Assembly (NCBI GenBank): GCA_963772065.1
Contig: CAVYVZ010000005.1
Coordinates: forward strand, 1 to 64,000
Direction of reading: 5' to 3'
Source: CAVYVZ01 sp963772065
GTDB taxonomy: Bacteria > Acidobacteriota > Vicinamibacteria > Vicinamibacterales > UBA2999
DNA length: 64,000 nt
This document shows, one piece after another, positions 29,190-37,567 of this stretch. Under the pieces are notes generated by a model. The model was not told where the DNA came from, did no database searches, and saw only the letters and a program-made list of their open reading frames with translations. The position numbers were made by a program, and so were the translations under genes. The stretch's first letter is position 1. Each line of letters starts with the position of its first letter.

Positions 29190-30169
29190 TCACGCCTGGG
29201 TGCGTCGGATACTCGCGGACGGCAGCGGCGACTGCACGATCAGGTTCACCGCCAGCACGACGATGAAGATCGCGCCCGCGGGCGCGAGCACCCACGGAAA
29301 ATCGCCGAGGACGGAGACGTTGGCCGCCTCGTGCAGCATCGATCCCCAGCTGGGCGTCCGGTCCGAGAAGCCGAGCCCCACGTACGACATCGTCGCTTCC
29401 GCGAGGATGAACGCCGGAATGAGGAGCGTCGCCTGGGTGAGGAGATACCCGCGCGTGGCGGGCAGGAGGTGGCGGGCGAGCATGCGCACCCGGCCGGCGC
29501 CGAGCGCGCGCGCGGCTTGCGCGTACTCGCTGCTGCGCTCCGTCGCGACGATGGCGCGGACACCACGCGCCACGAAGGGCCAGCCCACGGCCGCGAAGAT
29601 GACGGCCATCAGCAGGAACACCGTGCCATCCGCCAGCACCAGCGGCATCACGGCGCGCAGCGCGAGCACCACGTAGATCGCCGGCAGCACGAGCACAAAG
29701 TCGGAGAATCGCGTCAGCACCTCGTCCACGACTCCGCCGGCGGCGCCCGCGGTTCCGCCGATGACCATTCCCACAGCAGCGCACCCACGGTCGCGGCGAA
29801 CGCCAGCAGCAGCGAAATGCGCGCGGCGTACAGCAGGCGCGAGAAGACATCGCGGCCGAAGCTGTCGGCGCCGAGCAGGAAGAGCGGCGCACCGTCATAG
29901 CTGACCGCGGCAAGGCGGCCGTTGTAGAACCAGCGGATCGGCTGCGGCCGCGATCGATCCTCTTCATACTGCCGCTCGAGCCGGTTGACCACCCGCTGGG
30001 GATAGATGTACGGCGGCACGATGTTTCCGGCGGGATCGATCACGTAGATCGTTGACGGCGACGCGAACGACAGATCGCGATGCGCGCGATCCGGATCGTT
30101 CGGCGCGAGGAAGGGCGCGGCCACGGCGAGCACCACCACGAGCGAGAGAAGCGCGACACCTGCCTTCAT
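29190..30169 (-). CDS. Peptide/nickel ABC transporter permease, DppC-like (frameshifted)
   Basis: About 326 residues of the second (DppC/OppC) permease. It starts MKAGVALLSLVVVLAVAAPF with the first helix; a long outer loop ends LFLLGADSFGRDVFSRLLY, the usual 'GTD..GRD..SR...G' DppC segment. A shift near 29765 follows ARISLLLAFAATVGALL; the rest carries the inner-membrane-component signature with the EAA-type loop EYAQAARALGAGRVRMLARH and ATMSYVGLGFSDRTPSWGSM, then a last helix and IRRTQA. It is the third gene of the binding-protein/permease/permease operon. No ATPase follows on this strand. Confidence 0.83.
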
Positions 30170-30179
30170 GCGCCCGCCT

Positions 30180-31145
30180 TCATGCCGGCTCCCCGGCTCG
30201 CACCCGCGGGTCGGCGATCGACAGCAGGACGTCGGACACGAAGCTGCCGACGGCGAGGAAGAACGCGCCGGCGGCGGCGCATCCGGCGACGAGATAGATG
30301 TCGCGCGCCCGCAGCGCCTCGTACATCAGCCGGCCGAGCCCCGGCCACGACGTGACGTACTCGACGGCGAACGACCCGGAGAACAGCGCGCCGATGACGA
30401 CCCCGTAGAGCGCGCAGACGGGCGGAAGCGACGCCCGCCAGGCATGTCGAATCACGGCCTGGTCGAGCGAGAGGCCGCGCGCGAGCGCCGCGCCGACGAA
30501 CGGCTGCCGCACGGCGTCGCCGATCGACTGCGCCTGCAGGCGCTCGAGCGTCGCGGCCATCGGCAGCGCCAGCGCCAGCGCCGGCAGCGGCAGGTGCCAG
30601 GTCAGGTCGGAGAGCCACGGCCCCCACCCGAGCGCCGCCGCATCCACCGACGACATGCCGCCGACGGGGAACCACGCCGTGCGCGCGGCCACCCACGCGA
30701 ACAGGAGCGACGCGAGGAGCGGAGGCACCGAGAGGCAGAGCACCGACGCGGCGCGGACGATCGCGGGGAGCATGCCGCCGCGCCGGCTTCCGGTGAACAC
30801 GCCGAGCGGGATGCCGACGGCCGTCGCGAAGAACAGCGCCACCGTCGCCAGCGCCGCCGTGTTGAGGGCGCTTCGTGCCACCAGCTCGGTGACCGGCCGG
30901 TTGTAGAGGAACGACTCGCCGAAATCGAGGCGGACCACGCGCGAGATCCAGATCGCCCACTGCTCGCCGATGGCGCGGTCGAGATCGAAGCGCGCCCGCA
31001 CGCGCGCGATCTCCTCCGGCGGCGCGAAGCCGAGCGAGACCGTGAGATCGCCGGGCGCCAGGCGCGTGAGCCAGAGCGCCGACGAGGACACGAACACGAT
31101 GAGCACCAGCGCGAAGGCCAGCCGCCGCGCGAGGAAGCGAATCAA
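30180..31145 (-). CDS. Peptide/nickel ABC transporter permease, DppB-like
   Basis: About 321 residues, intact. A TTG start at 31145 overlaps the stop of the binding-protein gene (TTGA) and gives MIRFLARRLAFALVLIVFVS, the normal DppB opening helix. WLTRLAPGDLTVSLG and the EAA-type loop FVGAALARGLSLDQAVIRHA WRASLPP region identify the first permease of a family 5 peptide importer. The end SVLLSIADPRVRAG-like segment (DVLLSIADPRVRAGEPA) is typical. It is followed 10 bases later by the DppC-like gene. Confidence 0.86.
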   Translation of the reverse strand: MIRFLARRLAFALVLIVFVSSSALWLTRLAPGDLTVSLGFAPPEEIARVRARFDLDRAIGEQWAIWISRVVRLDFGESFLYNRPVTELVARSALNTAALATVALFFATAVGIPLGVFTGSRRGGMLPAIVRAASVLCLSVPPLLASLLFAWVAARTAWFPVGGMSSVDAAALGWGPWLSDLTWHLPLPALALALPMAATLERLQAQSIGDAVRQPFVGAALARGLSLDQAVIRHAWRASLPPVCALYGVVIGALFSGSFAVEYVTSWPGLGRLMYEALRARDIYLVAGCAAAGAFFLAVGSFVSDVLLSIADPRVRAGEPA

Positions 31146-32890
31146 TTCGTGCCGGACCGCGCCGCCGTCACGCGGATCGTGTCCGGATCCCAGAGCACGG
31201 GCGGGCGGAGGATCGACGGCGTGGTGCCGGCCACGCGCGCCGACTGCGCGTAGTAGAGGCGCGGCGCCACGAAGTAGAGGACGGGCAGGTTCTCGGCAAA
31301 CAGCCGCTGCACGTCGTTGAAGAGCGCCCGCCGCTTCGCCTCGTCGATCGTCGACATCTGCTCCCGCATCAGCGCGTCGGCGCGGCGCTCCCACTCGGTG
31401 GAGGGCGCCTTCTGCGCGAGGTCCCAGAACCGCGACGAGCCGGAGCTCAGCCAGAAGTCGGCGATGAGGGCCGGATCGAGGTTCGGGATGAGGGGCCGAT
31501 AGTACATCGCGTCGTAATCGGCGGCGAGCATCCGCCCGATCATCGCGTTGAACTCGAGCGGCGCGATCTCGAGCGCGATCCCGACCTTGGCGAGCTCGTC
31601 GCGCAGGAACGCCGTGCCGCGCTCGTAGTTGGTCACGCCGCGCTGCGTGAGCACGGTGAAGCGCGCCTCGGTCCCCTTGGCGTCTTCCACCACGCCGTTG
31701 CCGTTCCGGTCCTCGAGGCCGATGCCGCGCAGCAGCTCCCGCGAGCGGTTCGCATCGTATGCGTATCGGGGCACGTCGGGCCAGAACCAGAGTTTGTTGC
31801 CCGGCGTCACCGGACCCCACACCGGCACGGCCGCGCCGAGGAACACCGTGTTCGCGAACTCCTCGCGGTTGACCGCATGCGAGATCGCCTGGCGGAACGC
31901 GGGCTGCTGCACGAACGCAAAGCGCGGGTCGCGCTTCTTCGCCTCGGGCTTCAGGCAGAACCAGAACGCATCGGGGTCGGCCCCGACGCCGAGCTCCACG
32001 AGCTTCAGGGCGCCTTTGTCGGCGGCGCGCTTCGCCACCGCGTAGTCGTCGGCGCGGAGCTCGTTGCCCGTGAGGTCGACGGCGCCCGACTCGAGCCGGA
32101 GGATCTGGGCGTTGTCGTCGGGGATGATCTCCAGGACGATGCGGTCGAGATACGGCAACGGCTGGCCGCCGGCGTCACGGCGCCAGTAGCGCGCGTTGCG
32201 CTCGAGCACCACCCGCTGCCCCGGCTCGTAGCGGCCGACCGTGAAGGGCCCCATGCCGGCCATCTCCGATGGAGGCGTCTTCGTGCTCCACGCCGCCATC
32301 AGCGTGCCGGCGTTCAGCGCGGCCTCGAGCTTGTGCTTCGGATGGATCGGCAGCGTATCGAACACGCGGACGCCCGGGCCGAACGGCTTCGCGAAGGTGA
32401 CTACCACCGTCTGCGCATCGGGCGCCGCCGCGCGGACCCGCTCTCCTCCGATGGTCAGCGTGCTGGAGAGCGATGTCTTCACCGTCGGGTGGAAGAGCAC
32501 GTCGATGGTGAAGACCACGTCGGCGGAGGTGAACGGGGCACCGTCGGACCAGGTGAGGCCGGGCCGCAGGTGGAACGTGTGCGTCAGGCCGTCCGGCGAA
32601 GACTCCCACCGTTCGGCGAGCCATGGCTCCACCTCGAACGTGGCGCGGTTGATCCGCAGGAGGCGTCCCTGCGTGAGCATCGCGACGATATCGGTGGCCT
32701 GCCGCGCGTCGACGAGGCGGTTGAAGGTGGCGGGTTCGGCGCGAATGGCGGCAATCAGCTGCCCGCCCCGCGCGGGGGAGGCCACGCCGCCCGGCGCGCC
32801 TGAGCTCTCTGAGGGGGCGCGGCGCCAGAGCGCGTAGCCACCCACGATGACCGCCAGCGCGGCCAGCACCATCACGAAACGCGATCGCAT
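31142..32890 (-). CDS. ABC transporter substrate-binding protein, family 5 (Dpp/Opp type)
   Basis: 582 residues. A signal/anchor helix (VMVLAALAVIVGGYALW) is followed by the SBP_5 domain: EPATFNRLVDARQATDIVAM, LAERWESSPDGLTHTFHLRP, GLTWSDGAPFTSADVVFTID, GPFTVGRYEPGQRVVLERN and PAFRQAISHAVNREEFANTV. It has no lipobox Cys, so it is probably tethered by the N-terminal helix, as often in this phylum. It should bind an oligopeptide or similar solute outside the membrane and pass it to the two permeases encoded next. A 20-bp perfect palindrome lies 53 bases upstream of the start and may be an operator. Confidence 0.88.
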   Translation of the reverse strand: MRSRFVMVLAALAVIVGGYALWRRAPSESSGAPGGVASPARGGQLIAAIRAEPATFNRLVDARQATDIVAMLTQGRLLRINRATFEVEPWLAERWESSPDGLTHTFHLRPGLTWSDGAPFTSADVVFTIDVLFHPTVKTSLSSTLTIGGERVRAAAPDAQTVVVTFAKPFGPGVRVFDTLPIHPKHKLEAALNAGTLMAAWSTKTPPSEMAGMGPFTVGRYEPGQRVVLERNARYWRRDAGGQPLPYLDRIVLEIIPDDNAQILRLESGAVDLTGNELRADDYAVAKRAADKGALKLVELGVGADPDAFWFCLKPEAKKRDPRFAFVQQPAFRQAISHAVNREEFANTVFLGAAVPVWGPVTPGNKLWFWPDVPRYAYDANRSRELLRGIGLEDRNGNGVVEDAKGTEARFTVLTQRGVTNYERGTAFLRDELAKVGIALEIAPLEFNAMIGRMLAADYDAMYYRPLIPNLDPALIADFWLSSGSSRFWDLAQKAPSTEWERRADALMREQMSTIDEAKRRALFNDVQRLFAENLPVLYFVAPRLYYAQSARVAGTTPSILRPPVLWDPDTIRVTAARSGTN

Positions 32891-32942
32891 TCGTTACTGC
32901 CTGTTATCGGACGACGCTTGTGTCCGCTGAATTTCTGGCCAT

Positions 32943-32962
32943 GCGGCCAAGATCTTGGCCGC
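32943..32962. promoter_or_regulatory. 20-bp perfect palindrome, candidate operator of the peptide transporter
   Basis: The sequence GCGGCCAAGATCTTGGCCGC equals its own reverse complement. It lies 53 bases upstream of the minus-strand start of the substrate-binding protein gene and 230 bases from the plus-strand HTH gene. The shape fits a dimeric regulator site; no regulator is identified. Confidence 0.45.
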
Positions 32963-33151
32963 TGCACGCTAATACGGCAGTTCCTTCATGATTTCTTTGT
33001 AGTTTTTCTCCTGGCGTCCAGAGACGGCCGGCGCCGGGGTTAAGACGCTGGCCGTCGAGACGCTCCCGCTGGAAAGGCTGCGCGGCCATGGTAGCGCACC
33101 AAGCGGTTGGCTGCCAGCGACTTACGGATGCACGCCGAAGCGCGGCCGTTG

Positions 33152-33168
33152 TGGCACCGCCTGTGCCA
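33152..33168. promoter_or_regulatory. Inverted repeat upstream of the HTH gene
   Basis: TGGCAC-N5-GTGCCA, perfect in both arms, 24 bases upstream of the HTH gene start at 33193 and just before its ribosome site. The position suits an autoregulatory operator of the excisionase-type protein or a neighbouring regulator; this is inference from position and symmetry. Confidence 0.35.
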
Positions 33169-33192
33169 TAGGTCCTGGCCGGAGGCATTTAT

Positions 33193-33459
33193 ATGGATTC
33201 TCCAGCGGATAACGCGACGGGTTCCGAGCTCCGGCTCGGACGCAGCGTGTCGATCGATCAGGCGGCCCAGCTCCTCGGCGTGTCGCGGCGGACGGTTTAC
33301 AACCGGATCAGGGATGGCCGTCTGCAGACCATTCGCACGCTTGGCGGATCGCAGCGCGTGCTGGTGGAGTCGCTCTACGACCTCGGGTTCAAGCCGCAGT
33401 CGTTTCCCGCGTCGGCCGCGGCGGCGCAGTTCGAGCCGAGGCCTGTCACGCGGAATTGA
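33193..33459 (+). CDS. Small excisionase/MerR-like HTH DNA-binding protein
   Basis: 88 residues starting MDSPADNATGSELRLGRSVS; GGAGG lies about 8 bases upstream of the ATG. The core SIDQAAQLLGVSRRTVYNRI RDGRLQTIR region is the HTH_17/excisionase-type fold ('AA.LLGVSR.TVY..I..G.L') with the wing TLGGSQRVLVESLYDLG. The tail is Ala/Pro-rich. Such proteins bind DNA, often as MerR-like or recombination-directionality factors; no integrase or phage gene is nearby, so a regulator of the adjacent subtilase is more likely here. The subtilase starts 128 bases downstream. Confidence 0.8.
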   Translation: MDSPADNATGSELRLGRSVSIDQAAQLLGVSRRTVYNRIRDGRLQTIRTLGGSQRVLVESLYDLGFKPQSFPASAAAAQFEPRPVTRN

Positions 33460-33470
33460 GTGAGATCCCG

Positions 33471-33490
33471 GGGCCCTAGGTTGTGGGCCC
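33471..33490. terminator. Hairpin after the HTH gene
   Basis: GGGCCC-N8-GGGCCC, 11 bases after the HTH stop. The stem is short and there is no clear T-run on the plus strand, so termination would be weak; it may instead be an RNA element in the leader of the subtilase gene. Confidence 0.3.
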
Positions 33491-33587
33491 ATGGCTTTCG
33501 GAGGGTGGCGTAATCGGCGGCGATCGGCGTTAGGCGGCGGGTAAGTCAGCTCCCCAATTCTTTTCGATCCCAATTCGAGGCCCGATC

Positions 33588-35325
33588 ATGGCTGCTCTAC
33601 AGCGCGCAGGGATTCTGTGTCTCGCGACAACGGTCGTGCTGGCTGGTTCTGCGACGCAGGCCAACGCAGGCGGCCGGCGTGCTCGCCTGTCCACGGATCT
33701 GGTGCAGCGGCTGGCGACGGGGGATCTGGCTGACACCGAGGCGATCGTGGCGGGCACTCCGGCGCAGGTGGCGGCGCTGGCGCTGCGGCACGGATTGACC
33801 ATCCGCAAGCGTTTGAAGAACGGCGCCGCGGTGACGGTGCCCGCGGGGCGGCTCGAGGCGCTGGCGGCCGACACCGACCAGATCTCGGGCGATCACGACA
33901 TCCGCTCGTCGATGGCGGTCACCAACGTGGCGATCGGCGCCGACCAGGTCTGGGAGGGGCTGAACGGTCTGCCCGGCGTCACCGGCGACGGCATCGGCGT
34001 GGCCATCATCGATTCCGGGATTGCCCCTCATCCCGCGCTCAACGGGCGCATCGTCGTCAGCAAGGACTTCACGCGCGAGGCGAAGCTGAATGGCGGCCGG
34101 GCGAACGACGGCTACGGCCACGGGACGCATGTGGCGGGCATCGTCGCGGCGTCGCGGCATCAGCAGTGGGATGAGACCACGGGCGTCGCTCCGCGCGCGC
34201 ATCTGATCAACCTGAAGGTGCTCGACAGGAAGGGCGCGGGCAAGGCGAGCGATGTGATCGAAGCGATCGACTGGGCGATTGCGCACAAGGACGACTACAA
34301 CATCAAGGTGATCAACCTGTCGCTCGGCGGGCCGGTGAACGAGTCGTGGCGGAGCGATCCGATGTGCCTGGCGGTGGAGCGCGCCTATCAGGCGGAGATC
34401 GTGGTGGTGGCGGCGGCCGGGAATCGGGGGAAGGCGCTGGACGGCCGTCCGATGTTCGGCTTCATCGAGTCGCCGGCGAACTCGCCGTATGCGATCACGG
34501 TGGGGGCGGTGAACACGAAGGGGACGGCGTACCGGTCGGACGACGTGATGGCGACGTACAGCTCGCGGGGTCCGACGCGGTTCGACCACCTGCTGAAGCC
34601 GGACGTGGCGGCGCCGGGGAACCGGATCCGGAGCCTGCTGGCGCCGGGGGCGACGCTGGGCCGGGAGCATCCGGAGCTGGTGGTGGGAAGCGGCAAGGAC
34701 CGGCAGCTGGAGCTGTCCGGCACGAGCATGGCGGCGGCGGTCGTGAGCGGCGCCGCGGCGTTGATTACCGGTGACGCGGGCGAACCTCAAGCCGGCTACG
34801 GTTCGTTTCGCGTTGCAATGGTCTTCAGCCCGTATAGCAGGCCAGCCCGCCATTGCTATAGGCGCCGGCACCATTAACGTCCGTGCCGCCATAGGAATGA
34901 CGTCCGCAAACCTCCGATCCGACGGGACCACAAATATTGCGGGCGAGTCCATGAGCCCGGGAAAGCTGGCATTTGCTGACAGAGCGTCGGCGGACGGCAT
35001 CATCTGGGCGGACGCCATCATCTGGGCGGACGGCATCATCTGGGCGGACGGCATCATCTGGGCGGACGGCGTCATCTGGGCGGACGGCATCATTTGGTCG
35101 GACGCCGTCGTCTGGGCGGACGGCATCATCTGGGCCGACAGCATCGTTTGGGCGGACGGCATCATCTGGGCGGACGGCATCATCTGGGCGGACACCATCG
35201 TCTGGTCCGACACCGTCGTCTGGGCGGATACCGACGGGTATGCCCAAACGGACGGCGGCAGCTATCGAACTGTTTTAAGGAGGGGATATGAGACGGCTAA
35301 TCATCTGGGGCGAATAGGCCGATAA
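33588..35325 (+). CDS. Secreted S8 subtilase with C-terminal hexapeptide repeats (frameshifted)
   Basis: About 578 residues. Signal peptide 1-27 (GILCLATTVVLAGSATQANA). Residues 35-110 look like an I9-type propeptide. The peptidase S8 domain has Asp142 (AIIDSGIAPHP), His178 (GYGHGTHVAGI), the oxyanion Asn279 (AAAGNRG) and Ser380 (LSGTSMAAAVV), so the triad is complete. One shift near 34771 (after GAAALI) precedes NLKPATVRFALQWSSARI, which completes the domain. A short linker (about 425-467) leads to thirteen tandem six-residue repeats of the form [A/S]-D-x-[I/V]-[I/V]-W, then a polar tail. The repeats probably form a regular beta structure for wall or surface attachment; that is inference. 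The gene lies between an HTH protein and an HD-GYP protein, all on the plus strand. Confidence 0.87.
34990..35223 (+). repeat. Thirteen 18-base tandem repeats coding for a hexapeptide
   Basis: 13 units of 18 bases (234 bases, an exact multiple), consensus GCGGACGGCATCATCTGG, translated Ala-Asp-Gly-Ile-Ile-Trp. Units differ mainly at codon 3 (Gly, Ala, Ser, Thr) and at the two aliphatic codons (Ile/Val); Trp and Asp never change. Codon 1 is Ala in 11 units and Ser in two (units 7 and 13). Because the unit is a multiple of three and lacks stop codons in other frames, long open frames appear on both strands here. Confidence 0.95.
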
Positions 35326-35358
35326 GTCGCTCGCTGGTGGACTGTCGCGCCGAAATCG

Positions 35359-37300
35359 ATGCCTGACGGCCAGAACGCCAACGCCGCGCTCGGTGGTATC
35401 TGGCGCTGATCTGCTTTGGCGGCAGCGCGGCTACTCGCTGCATCCCTTCCGTCCGTGATCCGGTGCTCGTCAGCAGACTGGCTCATCTTGGCGGCATTGA
35501 CATTCTTGACGGGGTCATTCACCGTCAAGGTTCCGAGTGTGTCGGCGCGTCTCTCCGTTTCAGAGACGTTTGTCTTTGCCGCTGTTCTTCTGTATGGCCC
35601 TGGGATCGCCACGGTCATCGTCGCCTTGGACAGCTGCGTCATGTCGCTGCGGCTCCGTGCCGGCCAGCGATCGATGTATCGTGTTTTCTTCAATACCGCC
35701 AGCGGATCAGTTGCCATTTGGATCTCCGCCCACATCTTTTTTTGGCTCGCGGGTCCTGCCACTGTTCCAGTCAACTTTGCTCCCGAGCAACTGGAACCTT
35801 TTCCCGGTTGCAGCACTCGCCACTAGCTATTTCCTTCTGAACAGTTCTCTGATCTCGATCGCGCTAGCACGTTTCAGATCGCGAAGTGTCGGCCTACAGT
35901 ATCTGGCGAACAAATTTCGTCTGGCTGATTCTCAATTACATCGGAGGAGCATCAGTCACGATCCTGTTGGTGTCCTATACGAAGAATCTAAACCTGACGG
36001 CGCTCGGAATCATCGTTCCGATTCTGCTCACGACTTACCTGACATTTCGCACGTCACTAGGGAGACTAGATGATGCGAATCGACACGTGAGCAGGTGAAC
36101 GCTCTATACATGTCGGCGATTGAGGCGCTCGCGATGGCGGTCGATGCAAAGGACCAAATCACCCATGGCCATATTCGCCGAGTTCAGGTGTATGCGATTG
36201 AACTTGCGAAACGACTCGGCGTGACGGACCAGCAACAACTTCAATCGATTGAGGCCGCAGCCCTCCTGCATGACATGGGCAAGCTCGCAATTCCGGAGCA
36301 TATCCTCAACAAGCCCGGCCGACTGACCGCGGCCGAGTTTGAAAAAATGAAGAGGCACTCGGATATCGGAGCGGATCTCCTTGCGTCAATACCGTTCCCG
36401 TATCCGGTTGTACCGATTGTTCGCCATCACCATGAAAACTGGGACGGAAGTGGATATCCGAACCGAATAGCTGGGACTGATATTCCACTAGGTGCGCGAA
36501 TACTGGCAGTCGTGGACTGCTTCGACGCTCTCACTTCGGATCGACCGTACCGTCCCAGGCTGTCGGCTGAAGCCGCCTTCGACATACTCCGTGAGCGACG
36601 CGGAACAATGTACGATCCGCTGGTCGTCGATGCGTTCTCGGAGGCGTACACGCTCATCGAACCTCTGGCTACAGTCGCTGGGCACCAGGCACGCAGCCTC
36701 CTCCCCGCCGTCGCTACCGACACACCTGAACGTGCGCGAGCACTAGATGAGATCCAACTAGGTTCAAGCGAAAGCATCGCTCTGGGGGAGTTGCGTACCG
36801 CTCTGGTGCGTTCTCCGTCCATCGCAGAATTGAGCGCCGTCGCGTTGCCGATCGTCAGCCGATTTACTCCTGCCACTCTGCTGGTTGTGTACGTCGATTT
36901 TCTCGCGCAAGACGTAATGCGCTGCGTGTCAGCCGCGACTGACCCAGACGGGCTGATGGAGGGTTTCGAAATTCAGTGCGGCGAAAGGACTACCGGATGG
37001 GTGGCAGCAAATCAGAGAACCATCTTGAATTCCTCCGCGTCGCTAGACCTAGGAGATCGTGCCAACGCTTTCGCTCCGCCTCTTAGGACGGCACTAAGTA
37101 CCGCCGATCCTTTCGAAAGGCACCTTGGATGGCGTCTTGACGGCGTATCGACTCTAGAGTCGCCATTCACGGCCCAGCATGCTTACTTCCTGGAGCAAGT
37201 GGCGGGAATCTTGGCAAGCAGACTGTGTGATGCCGAAAAAACCCATTCCTCTTTGCTTCGCTTCCCGGAAGCCCTGAAGGGCACACCAGTACGCGGATAG
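35359..37300 (+). pseudogene. Membrane HD-GYP phosphodiesterase with GAF domain, multiply frameshifted
   Basis: Pieces in several frames make one protein of about 645 residues. N-terminal membrane sensor: RWYLALICFGGSA, LLAASLPSV, WLILAALTFLTGSFTVKVPS, ARLSVSETFVFAAVLLYGPG, SYFLLNSSLISIALARF and NFVWLILNYIGGASVTILL. Then the HD-GYP domain: AAALLHDMGKLAIPEHILNK (HD), VRHHHENWDGSGYPNRIAG (HHExxDGxGYP) and ALTSDRPYRP. A GAF-like domain fills about 440-640. Frame changes lie near 35390, 35435, 35780, 35885 and 36085; from 36095 to 37300 the HD-GYP and GAF parts are uninterrupted. Known of the family: hydrolysis of cyclic-di-GMP. All motif residues are present, so if the shifts are sequencing errors the enzyme is active. 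Confidence 0.8.
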
Positions 37301-37567
37301 TGCGTACGCCACTCCGACGGTGCGGGAATTCTACGATAGACCTCCGAACCTTGTTGATCCTCGCGCGCTAGACCGCTAGTCTCCTCATCTGTCGAGTGAA
37401 CTCCCGATCCCCTGCTCGGTCTGAGGACACTATGGACCACAAAGCAGCTAGTACCTCGAGAATTTGAAGCCGTCCAGAGCCTGTTTAATGCAGGACGTTT
37501 CGCCGACGTTCTCCGCATAACAACGCCATTTCTGGAGAACGGCGAGCTTAGCGTTCACGATCGATTA

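Larger units (their letters stand above)
32891..33192. other. Divergent intergenic region with palindromes
   Basis: About 300 bases between the divergent binding-protein and HTH genes. It holds the 20-bp palindrome at 32943-32962 and the inverted repeat at 33152-33168, but no gene that I can support. Promoters for both directions should lie here. Confidence 0.5.

Noticed and set aside
33193..33459. Prophage or integrative-element excisionase
   Set aside because: The HTH type fits, but there is no integrase, no phage gene and no repeat pair forming an att site within reach.
33460..33587. Riboswitch (cyclic-di-GMP type) before the subtilase
   Set aside because: The leader has a GGGCCC hairpin and G-rich stretches, but I could not find the conserved core of either known cyclic-di-GMP riboswitch class.
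33597..35213. 538-codon open frame on the minus strand across the subtilase
   Set aside because: It is antisense to a clear S8 peptidase, and its first part is only the translated 18-base repeat. No domain or ribosome site supports it.
34990..35223. CRISPR-like array
   Set aside because: The units are directly adjoining 18-mers without spacers, in frame with a protein. They are coding repeats.
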